Assembly (NCBI GenBank): GCA_964478125.1
Contig: CAYZGR010000002.1
Coordinates: 62,001-126,000, forward strand
Length of the DNA stretch: 64,000 nucleotides
From: FW021-bin31 sp964478125
GTDB lineage: Bacteria > Bacteroidota > Bacteroidia > Chitinophagales > Chitinophagaceae
Reading direction: 5' to 3'
In this document: piece by piece, positions 1 to 8,513 of the stretch
Layout of the letters: every line of letters begins with the position of its first letter
How positions within the stretch are numbered: position 1 is the first letter of the stretch
Program-made: the position numbers and the translations under genes
Notes under the pieces: generated by a model
Told to the model about the DNA's origin: nothing
The model's database searches: none
The model's input: the letters and a program-made list of their open reading frames with translations, nothing else

Positions 1-21
1 AGCAATTTTCACCGCGCAGGT

Positions 22-1374
22 TTAAACCATTGACTGAACATCACTTCCCCAGGTAGGGTAGGCAAAGATCAGGTTTTTCAAATCCTGCCCTTTCATGCCA
101 TGGCCCATAGCCACAGTAAAGATATTGATCATTTCGGCAGCTTCGGGACCTATAATATGGGCTCCAAGGATCTTTCCGCTGTCTGCTTCCAGAATGGTTT
201 TAAAAGCATAAGCCGTGGCATTCACCCGCTTGGCATTATACCATTTCAAAGCATCTTCCTTTTTCACAACAATTCGGTATCCTTTCTCCCTGGCAGCCTT
301 CTCGGAAAGACCTACTGAAGCCAGGTTGGGCAGGGTAAATACAACGGATGGCTGAGGAGGGTAAACCGATTCCTTTTTTGAATCTTCCAGCAACTGCGAT
401 ACAACAATCCGGGCTTCATAAGAGGATAAGGGAGAAAGAGGCAAGCCGGGACTGTCTGCCACGTCGCCACAGGCATAAATATTTTTATTGGAAGGATTCT
501 GCAGTCTCTCGTTTACAGTAATGCCTCCGCGCGTATAAGTTACCTTTCCCTTTTCCAGGTTCAATCCGTCTAAAGCAGGTATACGGCCGCTGGCATTGAT
601 AATCAATTCCGCCTTTGCTGTAATTTCTTTTCCTCCCTGATCCGCTGTGATGCGATAATATTTTTGCAATTTTTCAATGCGATTGACCCGGGCATTGAAA
701 ATAAATTTGATCCCTAATTCTTCCGAAGCCTTTGTAAGATAATCCACCATATCTTCATCAAAATTTTTAAGCGGCCGTTGCCGGGAATGTACCAGGGTAA
801 CGTCAACACCCATACGAGCTGCAACATGGGATAATTCCATTCCCACATATCCTCCACCTATAAACAACATGCTTTCCGGCAGTTGCTCCAGTTCCAAAAA
901 ATCATCACTTACCAGTGCATGCGCTTCCCCCGGGATATCGAGTTTCCCGGGCCGGTGTCCGGAAGCAATAACCACCTTATGGGCCTTAATGGTTTTCCCT
1001 TCTACCGACAGGGTATTTTCATCTAAAAATTTAGGAGATTGGTGATACAACGCTATACCCAGCTCTTTCAAATTTTTTTCGTGTACATAAGGTACCGGGT
1101 CGGTAAATTTTTTCTTGAAGGCCAACAACGCTTCCCAGCTATATTGAGGAAGGCGGATCACTCCTTTTCCAAACAGATGTTGAGTATCACGGATAACCTC
1201 CGTCAATCCCACCAATATTCTTTTCGGATCACATCCCCTGTTAGCGCAAGTACCCCCATATTCCCGATCGTCTGCAATCCCTACACTTTTTCCTGCCCGG
1301 GCACAAGCCATAGCTACCGTTTTACCGGCAGTTCCGGTCCCTATGACAAAAACATCAAATTCTTTTATAGCCAT
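22..1374 (-). CDS. FAD/NAD(P)-dependent disulfide reductase family protein (glutathione/lipoamide/mercuric reductase-like)
   Basis: A 450-residue class I pyridine-nucleotide disulfide oxidoreductase. The N-terminal Rossmann motif GTGTAG binds FAD. The redox pair sits in GGTCANRGC, with cysteines near residues 43 and 48, and is followed by a second dinucleotide motif (GGGYVG, around residue 173) and the FAD motif ACGDVAD. The C-terminal dimerisation domain ends almost at once after AYPTWGSD. In glutathione and lipoamide reductases the matching spot is HPT, whose histidine is the active-site base; here it is Tyr. The substrate therefore cannot be named from sequence, and a general NAD(P)H-dependent cytosolic oxidoreductase is the safest call. 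It starts with ATG, 15 bp downstream of the next gene on the same strand, so co-transcription is possible. Confidence 0.85.
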   Translation of the reverse strand: MAIKEFDVFVIGTGTAGKTVAMACARAGKSVGIADDREYGGTCANRGCDPKRILVGLTEVIRDTQHLFGKGVIRLPQYSWEALLAFKKKFTDPVPYVHEKNLKELGIALYHQSPKFLDENTLSVEGKTIKAHKVVIASGHRPGKLDIPGEAHALVSDDFLELEQLPESMLFIGGGYVGMELSHVAARMGVDVTLVHSRQRPLKNFDEDMVDYLTKASEELGIKFIFNARVNRIEKLQKYYRITADQGGKEITAKAELIINASGRIPALDGLNLEKGKVTYTRGGITVNERLQNPSNKNIYACGDVADSPGLPLSPLSSYEARIVVSQLLEDSKKESVYPPQPSVVFTLPNLASVGLSEKAAREKGYRIVVKKEDALKWYNAKRVNATAYAFKTILEADSGKILGAHIIGPEAAEMINIFTVAMGHGMKGQDLKNLIFAYPTWGSDVQSMV

Positions 1375-1388
1375 GGTTGCATACTTTC

Positions 1389-2705
1389 TCAGTTCGCCGG
1401 GGTTACTTTACCATCACGTTCTCTGATAAAATAAATACGGGTATTTTCGAAATAATCCGGCGGATCTGAATGACCGGAACGATAGACAGGCTGAAAGTTA
1501 AAGGCCGTCATGATCCTTCCGACAGGATCATTCAGATCATCATTAAAATAACGGCCCGCTTTATTCAGAAGATTTCCGAAATAAAATACGGTTTCAAAAG
1601 CATTGAGGGCATAGTTGCCCGGACGAGCATGATATTTGTCAAAATATCGCCACATCATCTGCTTCATGGCAGGATAACGGTCCATATTAACATAAGGGAA
1701 CACCGAACCATAAAATAACGTAATTCCTTTATACTTGCCTTCCCGTAATTCCCCCAGCCCTTCAAGGGTCGGCATGCCTACCACATTGATTTTATATTTT
1801 TCGGCCAGAGGAGCCAACTGGGCAATAATATTCAGGGATATATCAGGGTAAAGGGTAGTCAGAATAATTACATTGGTCTTGTTCGCATCCAACTTTGGTA
1901 TCAAGTCATCCGCAGCAGTATTGTTATTCCATTCGAACGGATGCAAAGGCGTCTTTTGACCCTTATTCATTTTTTCATAAGCTTCCTTTAAGTACTCCAG
2001 ATTTTGTTTACCCTGAGGATTATTGTAATAAATAACGGTGATCTTTTTGTTACTGAACTTCTGCTGCGCAAAAGTTTGAATAGCGAAACAATGAACTCTT
2101 AAGGTACTGTTTACAATAATCAGGAAAGGGTTATCGGAAATGCCGCCATCATTGGGGTAAGTTGCAGATACAAAATTAATCTGCTGTTTGCCGGCATACG
2201 CTCCGATTTGTTTAAAAGCCTCTCCTTTTACATCTCCGATGATCAAATCGGTAGAATCCAACTTTTGGCTGCGTAGCAGGCCGGACAGAGGTTCTCTTTC
2301 GGATTTGGTATCATAAACATGCAGACGAATACGAATATCTTTTTTCCGTAAACTGTCCAGAGCCATCAATGTCCCTTCGTAAAATTCTAATCCCCCCAGC
2401 GTAGTAGCCGGCAGAGGCTTCCTGTTTCCAATGGCAAAATCAGTATCAGACAGAACTTCATCAATATCCAGGGGGAGAAATAATGCCACATCATAGACCG
2501 GTTTCTCCACTTTTTTGCCGAAGACTTTTACGTCAAAAGGAGCTTTTTCTTCCCCGGGCTCCTTTGCTTCGGGTATTTCGGGCTGTTCCGTCACTTTCTT
2601 AGGAGGCTCCGGCAAACGAGGGCCTTGTGTCTTTTTAAATAAAAAACAGGAGGAAAGAGAAAAAACAATTCCAACAACGAATAAGAAAGCAACCTTTTTG
2701 TTCAT
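1389..2705 (-). CDS. Lipoprotein with periplasmic ligand-binding (type 1, LivK/LpoA-like) fold
   Basis: About 438 residues from the ATG that opens a classic lipoprotein signal (hydrophobic run, then SLSSC lipobox at residue 20). A proline- and glutamate-rich linker follows, then a two-lobed ligand-binding domain resembling branched-chain amino-acid ABC substrate-binding proteins, with stretches such as LPATTLGGLEFYEGTL and ITVIYYNN. A TTG 18 bp upstream would add six residues in front of the signal peptide and is less likely. It lies directly downstream of guaA and overlaps its end slightly, but no ABC permease or ATPase is nearby. A role in envelope or peptidoglycan control (LpoA-like) or ligand sensing is as likely as uptake. 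The ligand is unknown. Confidence 0.7.
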   Translation of the reverse strand: MNKKVAFLFVVGIVFSLSSCFLFKKTQGPRLPEPPKKVTEQPEIPEAKEPGEEKAPFDVKVFGKKVEKPVYDVALFLPLDIDEVLSDTDFAIGNRKPLPATTLGGLEFYEGTLMALDSLRKKDIRIRLHVYDTKSEREPLSGLLRSQKLDSTDLIIGDVKGEAFKQIGAYAGKQQINFVSATYPNDGGISDNPFLIIVNSTLRVHCFAIQTFAQQKFSNKKITVIYYNNPQGKQNLEYLKEAYEKMNKGQKTPLHPFEWNNNTAADDLIPKLDANKTNVIILTTLYPDISLNIIAQLAPLAEKYKINVVGMPTLEGLGELREGKYKGITLFYGSVFPYVNMDRYPAMKQMMWRYFDKYHARPGNYALNAFETVFYFGNLLNKAGRYFNDDLNDPVGRIMTAFNFQPVYRSGHSDPPDYFENTRIYFIRERDGKVTPAN

Positions 2706-2726
2706 CAAAATATGTTTAATCAAAAA

Positions 2727-4262
2727 TTATTCCCATTCTATAGTAGCCGGTGGTTTGGAGCTGATATCATATACCACTCTGTTGATCCCTTCCACCTGAT
2801 TGATGATCCTATTGGAAACTTCAGCAAGAAATTCGTACGGTAAATGCACCCAGTCTGCCGTCATTCCATCAGTGGATGTTACCGCTCTCAATGCAATGGT
2901 ATATTCATACGTCCGTTCATCTCCCATCACTCCTACACTTTGTACCGGCAACAATATGGCGCCGGCCTGCCAGACCTCGTCGTAAAGTCCTTTTTCCTTA
3001 AGCCCATTAATAAAAATGGCATCGGCTTCCTGCAACAAACGCACTTTTTCTGCCGTAATACTTCCCAGGATACGGATACCCAGCCCCGGTCCGGGAAAAG
3101 GATGGCGCTTCAAAACGGCTTCGGGCAGGGCGATCTCTTTACCTATTTTACGCACTTCATCCTTAAACAAATTACGCAGGGGTTCTATTAATTTAAGGTG
3201 CATTTTTTCCGGAAGTCCTCCCACGTTATGATGCGATTTAATGGTTGCTGAAGGCCCGTTAACCGATACAGATTCAATTACATCAGGATAAATGGTTCCC
3301 TGCCCCAGGAAACCGGCGCCTTTTATTTTTTTTGCCTCTTCCTGAAAAATTTCAATAAACAGGCCCCCTATGATCTTCCGCTTCTTTTCCGGATCAGATA
3401 TTCCATGCAGAGCCTCATAAAAACGGTCTTTGGCATCCACGCCTATCACATTCAATCCCATATTAAGATACGTATCCAGAACCTGTCTGAATTCGTTTTT
3501 ACGAAGCAGGCCGTTGTTCACGAAAACCGCTGTAAGCTGGTCCCCTACCGCCTCCTGTATCAGGCTGGCCGCAACGGTAGAGTCCACTCCCCCGCTGAGC
3601 GCCATGACCACCCTCTGACGACCCACGGTTTCCCGAATATTTCTAACCGTCTCACTAACAAAAGCTTCGGCGGTCCAATCCCCGGAACAATGACAAATAT
3701 GGATCAAAAAATTCTTTAACAAGGCCACTCCCTCGGTAGAATGATAAACTTCAGGATGAAATTGCAATCCATAAAAAGGATTCTTACAGATTTTTTCCGC
3801 GGAAAAAGCAGCCACCGGGATCGTATCCGTGGTAGCAATGATCTCAAAGCCCTCCGGAAGGCTGATAATGGTATCTCCATGGCTCATCCATACCTGGCTA
3901 CCGGCAGGCATCCCTTTAAAAAGGAGGTCCTTCTGATCATGATTTATCCTCGCTCTGCCATATTCCCTGTGGCGGCTGCGGGCGACCTCCCCGCCGAAAG
4001 TGCGGGCCACCAGCTGAGCGCCGTAACAGACACCAAGGACCGGGACCTTTTCCAACAGGGCTTTCACGTCCATTCTTGGTGCCTTGTGATCATTTACAGA
4101 AAAAGGGCTTCCCGAAAGAATCACTCCTTTAACGTCTTCATTCAATGAAACAGGCTTCAGGCATGGATGGATCTCACAATATACATTACAGGCTCTAACC
4201 TTACGAGCTATAAGCTGCGTGTACTGCGAGCCAAAATCAATAATCAGAATTTTTTCAGCCAT
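2727..4262 (-). CDS. guaA: GMP synthase (glutamine-hydrolysing)
   Basis: Converts XMP, ATP and glutamine to GMP, the last step of guanine nucleotide synthesis. From the ATG at 4262 it has 511 residues, the normal length. The N-terminal glutamine amidotransferase carries the nucleophile in GVCYGAQL (Cys about 79) and the His/Glu pair in FHPEVYH (about 169 and 171). The ATP pyrophosphatase P-loop SGGVDST is near residue 223. The C-terminal dimerisation domain ends in the family signature KPPATIEWE. A TTG 18 bp further upstream is open but would add residues before the conserved MAEKILIIDFGSQYT start. The lipoprotein gene begins inside its last codons, suggesting a two-gene transcript. Confidence 0.97.
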   Translation of the reverse strand: MAEKILIIDFGSQYTQLIARKVRACNVYCEIHPCLKPVSLNEDVKGVILSGSPFSVNDHKAPRMDVKALLEKVPVLGVCYGAQLVARTFGGEVARSRHREYGRARINHDQKDLLFKGMPAGSQVWMSHGDTIISLPEGFEIIATTDTIPVAAFSAEKICKNPFYGLQFHPEVYHSTEGVALLKNFLIHICHCSGDWTAEAFVSETVRNIRETVGRQRVVMALSGGVDSTVAASLIQEAVGDQLTAVFVNNGLLRKNEFRQVLDTYLNMGLNVIGVDAKDRFYEALHGISDPEKKRKIIGGLFIEIFQEEAKKIKGAGFLGQGTIYPDVIESVSVNGPSATIKSHHNVGGLPEKMHLKLIEPLRNLFKDEVRKIGKEIALPEAVLKRHPFPGPGLGIRILGSITAEKVRLLQEADAIFINGLKEKGLYDEVWQAGAILLPVQSVGVMGDERTYEYTIALRAVTSTDGMTADWVHLPYEFLAEVSNRIINQVEGINRVVYDISSKPPATIEWE

Positions 4263-4343
4263 ATCGTCGCAAAAATACAATCTTTTGGGGTTTACATGCA
4301 GGCTCGTTTTTTCAATCCATGGAAAAATAGTAAAACCACCCGC

Positions 4344-4973
4344 TTATCCCGGGCGTCCCCTCTTTATAAACAAAATATATTTCTCAGAGAAATAATCTTC
4401 CTCAAAATAGCTCCGTAATGCATATACCATCGGCTTGTAACCGCTTTCGGATATTTCTTCTGCCAGATCACCGCCTTTCAGGCAGATCAGACCCGACTGC
4501 ATTCGCTTTCCTTTCTTAAGATGCGGCATGGACCAACCGGCCAGTTTTTTCAGGGGAGCAACCGCACGGCTGACCACATAATCAAACGGTGCATGCCTGA
4601 TCTGTTCTGCTCGATTATGCGCCGTGGTTACATTTGATAAATGAAGCTCATCTCTGATGGCCTGGACCACTTTAATTTTTTTCCCAATAGAATCTACAAG
4701 ATGAAACCGTGCTTCCGGAAAAAGAATCGCCAGTGGAATGCCCGGGAAACCACCGCCGGTACCGATATCCATAACAGAGGCGCCTTCAGCAAACTGAAAT
4801 ACTTTCGCAATACCCATGGAATGCAAGACGTGTTTTTCATAAAGATGTGACAGATCTTTACGGGAAATTACATTAATCCGCGCATTCCATTCGGCATATA
4901 ACGGTTCCAATGCCGCGAGTTGTTCGTATTGTGTCTCTGTAAGACCTGGAAAATATTTGGTTATTAATTCCAA
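4344..4973 (-). CDS. rsmG: 16S rRNA (guanine-527-N7)-methyltransferase
   Basis: A 209-residue SAM-dependent methyltransferase that modifies G527 in the 530 loop of 16S rRNA. The SAM motif VMDIGTGGGFPGIPLA is around residue 66, and VVSRAVAPL is the family motif following the adenine-binding region. Length matches the family. The reading frame opens with TTG at 4973 and there is no early ATG, so TTG is the likely start. That codon lies inside the end of the upstream glycosyltransferase gene (10-bp overlap), pointing to translational coupling. It is separated from the downstream guaA by about 80 bp. Confidence 0.93.
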   Translation of the reverse strand: MELITKYFPGLTETQYEQLAALEPLYAEWNARINVISRKDLSHLYEKHVLHSMGIAKVFQFAEGASVMDIGTGGGFPGIPLAILFPEARFHLVDSIGKKIKVVQAIRDELHLSNVTTAHNRAEQIRHAPFDYVVSRAVAPLKKLAGWSMPHLKKGKRMQSGLICLKGGDLAEEISESGYKPMVYALRSYFEEDYFSEKYILFIKRGRPG

Positions 4974-6115
4974 CGTTTTTTGGGTTTTAATAATAATGCG
5001 GGTGTAAAGATCAGATAATAAAGACTCATGAGTATTTCAAGAGGCAGACAATACCAGAATAGCCCTTTTTCATTCAGTTTTTTCAGGCTTAAGGCCCATA
5101 TAATAGCCTGTATCAATAGTTTCCCCAAAAAAATCCACAAGGTGACAGAGAAAAGGGGCTTATAGAAAAAGGCCGCCACCAAAAAAGGATAATACAAAAA
5201 CAGCGATAGAGAAAACAGCCCCAATAAAAATTGATGATATAATTTGTAATGGCGGCCTGTAGAAACATGGCGTGTCTTTTGCCGATACCACTCGCCCCAT
5301 TTTTCTTTTGGCCTCGAATAGGTAATGGCTTCTTTATGCAATACCACCGTTGTATTTCTTCTATTGGCAGCCTTATTGATGAACAAATCATCATCTCCCG
5401 AAGGAATGTTAAGATGAGATACAAATCCTTTATGACGGAAAAACAACTCTTTTTTATAGGCCAGGTTACGCCCCACACCCATATACGGGATTCCCGCCAG
5501 AGCAAAAGAAAGAAATTGTAATCCGCTAAAAAATGTCTCAAAACGAATCATACGGTTCAGCAATCCCGGTCTGCGCTCATAAGCGCCATATCCGAGTACG
5601 ATTTCCTTCTCTCCTTTAAACCCCCTCCCTATGTGATAAAGCCAGTTTCGATCCGCAGGCCTGCAGTCTGCGTCTGTAAGTACTATAATATCATGTATAG
5701 CGCCTTTAATACCGACAGTCAGGGGATACTTTTTTCCAGGTATCCCTTTCGCTACCTGGGTTAGGTTAATAAATCGGAAGTGAGGGTAACCCGGCTTTAT
5801 ATGCTGTAAGTAAAATAAGGTATCATCCTCCGAATTGTCATTTACCACAATGACCTCATAATTTTTTTCTGCATCTTCAGACCTGTTTCCATACCGTTGC
5901 TGCAATATCACCGGCATATTGTGGGACAGGTTATTTTCTTCGTTCTTTGCACAAATAATGACTGAAAGCAGTGGAAGTTTCCCTTCACGACCGCCTCCAT
6001 CCTCTTTCAGACGATAGAAAGCCAGCCGGCTAAAAAAGAACAGATAATAAAATAGCTGAACGGCTGCCAATCCCAAAAAAATATACCAGGCCAAGTGTAA
6101 AAATGGAATATTCAT
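4964..6115 (-). CDS. Membrane-anchored family 2 glycosyltransferase
   Basis: About 383 residues. An N-terminal membrane helix (residues about 5-27) is followed by a GT-A domain with LSVIICAKNEE, the VVNDNSEDDT strand, the metal-binding TDADCRP and SGDDDLFINKAA. QKTRHVSTGRHY resembles the acceptor-side (Q/R)xxRW-like region of processive GT2 enzymes. Three to four hydrophobic segments fill the C-terminal 120 residues. It probably transfers a sugar on the inner face of the cytoplasmic membrane; donor and acceptor are unknown. I chose the ATG at 6115 because the open frame extends upstream to 6169 only through unconserved residues. A -7-like TAATTTTG lies on the minus strand at 6127-6134. Confidence 0.8.
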   Translation of the reverse strand: MNIPFLHLAWYIFLGLAAVQLFYYLFFFSRLAFYRLKEDGGGREGKLPLLSVIICAKNEENNLSHNMPVILQQRYGNRSEDAEKNYEVIVVNDNSEDDTLFYLQHIKPGYPHFRFINLTQVAKGIPGKKYPLTVGIKGAIHDIIVLTDADCRPADRNWLYHIGRGFKGEKEIVLGYGAYERRPGLLNRMIRFETFFSGLQFLSFALAGIPYMGVGRNLAYKKELFFRHKGFVSHLNIPSGDDDLFINKAANRRNTTVVLHKEAITYSRPKEKWGEWYRQKTRHVSTGRHYKLYHQFLLGLFSLSLFLYYPFLVAAFFYKPLFSVTLWIFLGKLLIQAIIWALSLKKLNEKGLFWYCLPLEILMSLYYLIFTPALLLKPKKRWN

Positions 6116-6126
6116 ATTCGTATCGG

Positions 6127-6134
6127 CAAAATTA
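6127..6134 (-). promoter_or_regulatory. Candidate -7 box for the glycosyltransferase-rsmG transcript
   Basis: TAATTTTG on the minus strand, matching the Bacteroidota TAnnTTTG -7 consensus, 11 bp ahead of the ATG at 6115. No clear -33 TTG is present at the right distance. Confidence 0.35.
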
Positions 6135-6196
6135 GAAGTCTTTATCAAAAATTTAACTTTCAGATGCATTTATTCCGATAAATAGCCGAATTCCGG

Positions 6197-6204
6197 TAAA
6201 TTTG
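6197..6204 (+). promoter_or_regulatory. Candidate -7 box for tgt-lptG
   Basis: TAAATTTG on the plus strand fits TAnnTTTG. Transcription would start near 6211, before both candidate tgt starts (6224 and 6257). A -33 TTG is not evident. Confidence 0.45.
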
Positions 6205-6256
6205 CGCTCTTGGGGTTTTGCAAATGGAGGCCGATGAACAAGCTTTTAATGACAAA

Positions 6257-7387
6257 ATGAAATTTGATCTTTTATACAAAGACACCCGCTGCCGTGCCAG
6301 GACAGGGCTTATTGAAACGGCCCACGGCAAAATTGAAACGCCTATTTTTATGCCCGTGGGAACGGTTGGCAGTGTTAAGGGGGTAAGTTCGGAAATATTG
6401 AAGGAGGATATAAAGGCTCAAGTCATATTAGGGAATACCTATCATTTATATCTTCGACCTGGAACTCTTATTCTTGAAAAGGCGGGTGGGCTGCATCGTT
6501 TTAATGGATGGGAACGGCCCATACTGACGGATAGTGGGGGGTATCAGGTATTTTCCCTGGCGGCGAACAGAAAAATAAAAGAAGAAGGAGTGGTTTTTCA
6601 ATCTCACATTGATGGTTCCAGACATCTATTCACGCCCGAGAATGTGATCAATACCCAAAAAAAGATTGGAGCAGATATCCTTATGGCTCTGGATGAATGT
6701 CCGCCCTATCCTGCGGGGCATTCCTATGTAAAAGAATCCATGGAAAGGACACATCGCTGGTTGGATCGCTGTATTACGGAAATGAAAAAGACCAGCCCCC
6801 TGTATGGGTATGAGCAAACTTTGTTCCCTATTGTACAGGGAGGGATTTATAAAGATCTGAGAAAGGAGTCAGCGGAAGCTATAGCCGCCCGGGAATGCGG
6901 AGGCAACGCCATAGGGGGCGTAAGTGTGGGAGAGCCGGCAGAATTGATGTACGAAATGACCGACCTGGCCTGTAGCATTCTACCGGAAGAGAAACCCCGC
7001 TATCTGATGGGAGTAGGCGCCCCCTGGGATTTGCTGGAATGTATCGCGCTGGGCGTAGATATGTTTGATTGTGTAATGCCCACCAGAAACGGAAGAAACG
7101 GCATGTTGTTTACTGAAAAAGGGGTAGTCAACATTAAAAACAAGAAATGGGCAGATGATTTCAGCCCCATTGACGAAGAAACGCTCTGCTTCGCCAGTCA
7201 AAATTATTCCAGGGCTTACCTGCGTCATCTATTTATAGCAAAAGAGCTTCTGGGGCTGCAGTTGGCCAGTATTCACAATCTCTGCTTCTATCTCAATTTG
7301 ATGAGACAAGCCCGGGAACATATTATCAAAGGGACTTTTGTAAGCTGGAAAAATCAGCTTATTCCTAAAATGAAGACCCGAATATAG
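6257..7387 (+). CDS. tgt: tRNA-guanine transglycosylase
   Basis: Exchanges guanine-34 of GUN-anticodon tRNAs for a queuosine precursor. From the ATG at 6257 it is 376 residues, the usual bacterial length; upstream in-frame starts at 6218 and 6224 would add a non-conserved extension. DSGGYQVFSLA holds the general-base Asp, GGVSVGEP the base-recognition loop and FDCVMPTRNGRNG the nucleophilic Asp. The region aligning with the zinc site reads DEETLCFASQNYSRAYLRHL. Only one of the three usual cysteines is present, although the later IHNL histidine remains. The LptG-type permease gene follows 37 bp downstream. Confidence 0.95.
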   Translation: MKFDLLYKDTRCRARTGLIETAHGKIETPIFMPVGTVGSVKGVSSEILKEDIKAQVILGNTYHLYLRPGTLILEKAGGLHRFNGWERPILTDSGGYQVFSLAANRKIKEEGVVFQSHIDGSRHLFTPENVINTQKKIGADILMALDECPPYPAGHSYVKESMERTHRWLDRCITEMKKTSPLYGYEQTLFPIVQGGIYKDLRKESAEAIAARECGGNAIGGVSVGEPAELMYEMTDLACSILPEEKPRYLMGVGAPWDLLECIALGVDMFDCVMPTRNGRNGMLFTEKGVVNIKNKKWADDFSPIDEETLCFASQNYSRAYLRHLFIAKELLGLQLASIHNLCFYLNLMRQAREHIIKGTFVSWKNQLIPKMKTRI

Positions 7388-7424
7388 ATCATTTCTAAAT
7401 GGTCTTTACTACCTTGCGGAGCAA

Positions 7425-8504
7425 ATGAAAAAGCTGGACTGGTACATATTGAGAAAATTTCTGGGAACCTTCTTTTTCGCTATACTCATTTTTGCAGTGC
7501 TTTCCGTGGTGATCGACATCACTGAAAAGATCGACAATTTCATTAAACACAATCTTTCCGCCAGCTATATTGTCACCCATTATTACATTGGATTCATTCC
7601 CCATATCCTTGCGCTGTTGTTTCCGTTGTTTATTTTCATAGCCGTTATTTTCTTTACCTCCAAACTGGCTTATCGTTCGGAAGTTATTGCCATTCTTAGT
7701 ACCGGCGTAAGTTTCAGGCGTTTCTTGAGGGCCTACTGGGTGGGAGGGATCCTGCTGGCACTTTTATTGGGTGTAGCCAACCAAAGTCTTATTCCGAAAG
7801 CCAATCGCGTACGTGTCAAATTCGAAAATACCTATGTTAAAAATCAAAAGGAAAATATCGTATTACAAAATTTACATATGCGAATAGATTCCTTTCGCTA
7901 TATCTCCATGCGCAATTATTATGGTGCAAACAAGTATGGAAATGGCTTTGTACTGGAAAACATTCACGGGGAAAAGCTCCTCTCCCGCCTCGAAGCCAGA
8001 ACCATTACCTGGGACTCCACTCAAAAAGGATGGGAGACCAGGAGAGCCATCGTCCGAAAACTGACGCCTGATAAAGTGATCATTACCCATATTCCAGATA
8101 CGATTCTCGACCTCAACCTGACACCTAAAGACCTCCGGACCAGTACCGACCTGGTGGAAGCCATGACGACCCGGGAACTGGATGACTATATCCATCATCA
8201 AAAAATGCGGAGCACCGGCGGGCTCAATTATTTATTTGTAGAAAAATACCGCCGCACGGCTTCCGCTTTTTCAGTCATCATCCTCACACTGATAGGTGCG
8301 GTTATCGCTTCCCGCAAGGTACGCGGAGGCAGCGGACTCCACCTGGCGCTCGGCATTGTTATCAGCGCAGCCTATATTGTCTTCATGCAGTTTTCTACTA
8401 CCTTCTCAATCAAAGGTACGCTGGACCCTTTAATAGCCGTCTGGATACCCAATGTTCTATTCGGACTTTTAGCATTGTTCCTGTATAGAAGAGCACCCAA
8501 ATAA
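7425..8504 (+). CDS. LptF/LptG (YjgP/YjgQ) family LPS-export permease
   Basis: A 359-residue inner-membrane protein with the LptF/LptG layout: three N-terminal membrane helices (about 12-35, 55-80 and 95-118), a periplasmic jellyroll-like middle (about 125-260) and three C-terminal helices (about 275-350). Conserved features include the amphipathic start KKLDWYILRKFLGTFF and YRSEVIAILSTGVSF after helix 2. These proteins form the LptB2FG transporter that lifts LPS from the inner membrane. Sequence alone does not separate LptF from LptG. A GGAG sequence lies about 5 bp before the ATG. It is likely transcribed with tgt and ends 9 bp from the convergent blaR1-like gene. Confidence 0.88.
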   Translation: MKKLDWYILRKFLGTFFFAILIFAVLSVVIDITEKIDNFIKHNLSASYIVTHYYIGFIPHILALLFPLFIFIAVIFFTSKLAYRSEVIAILSTGVSFRRFLRAYWVGGILLALLLGVANQSLIPKANRVRVKFENTYVKNQKENIVLQNLHMRIDSFRYISMRNYYGANKYGNGFVLENIHGEKLLSRLEARTITWDSTQKGWETRRAIVRKLTPDKVIITHIPDTILDLNLTPKDLRTSTDLVEAMTTRELDDYIHHQKMRSTGGLNYLFVEKYRRTASAFSVIILTLIGAVIASRKVRGGSGLHLALGIVISAAYIVFMQFSTTFSIKGTLDPLIAVWIPNVLFGLLALFLYRRAPK

Positions 8505-8513
8505 ATATATTCT

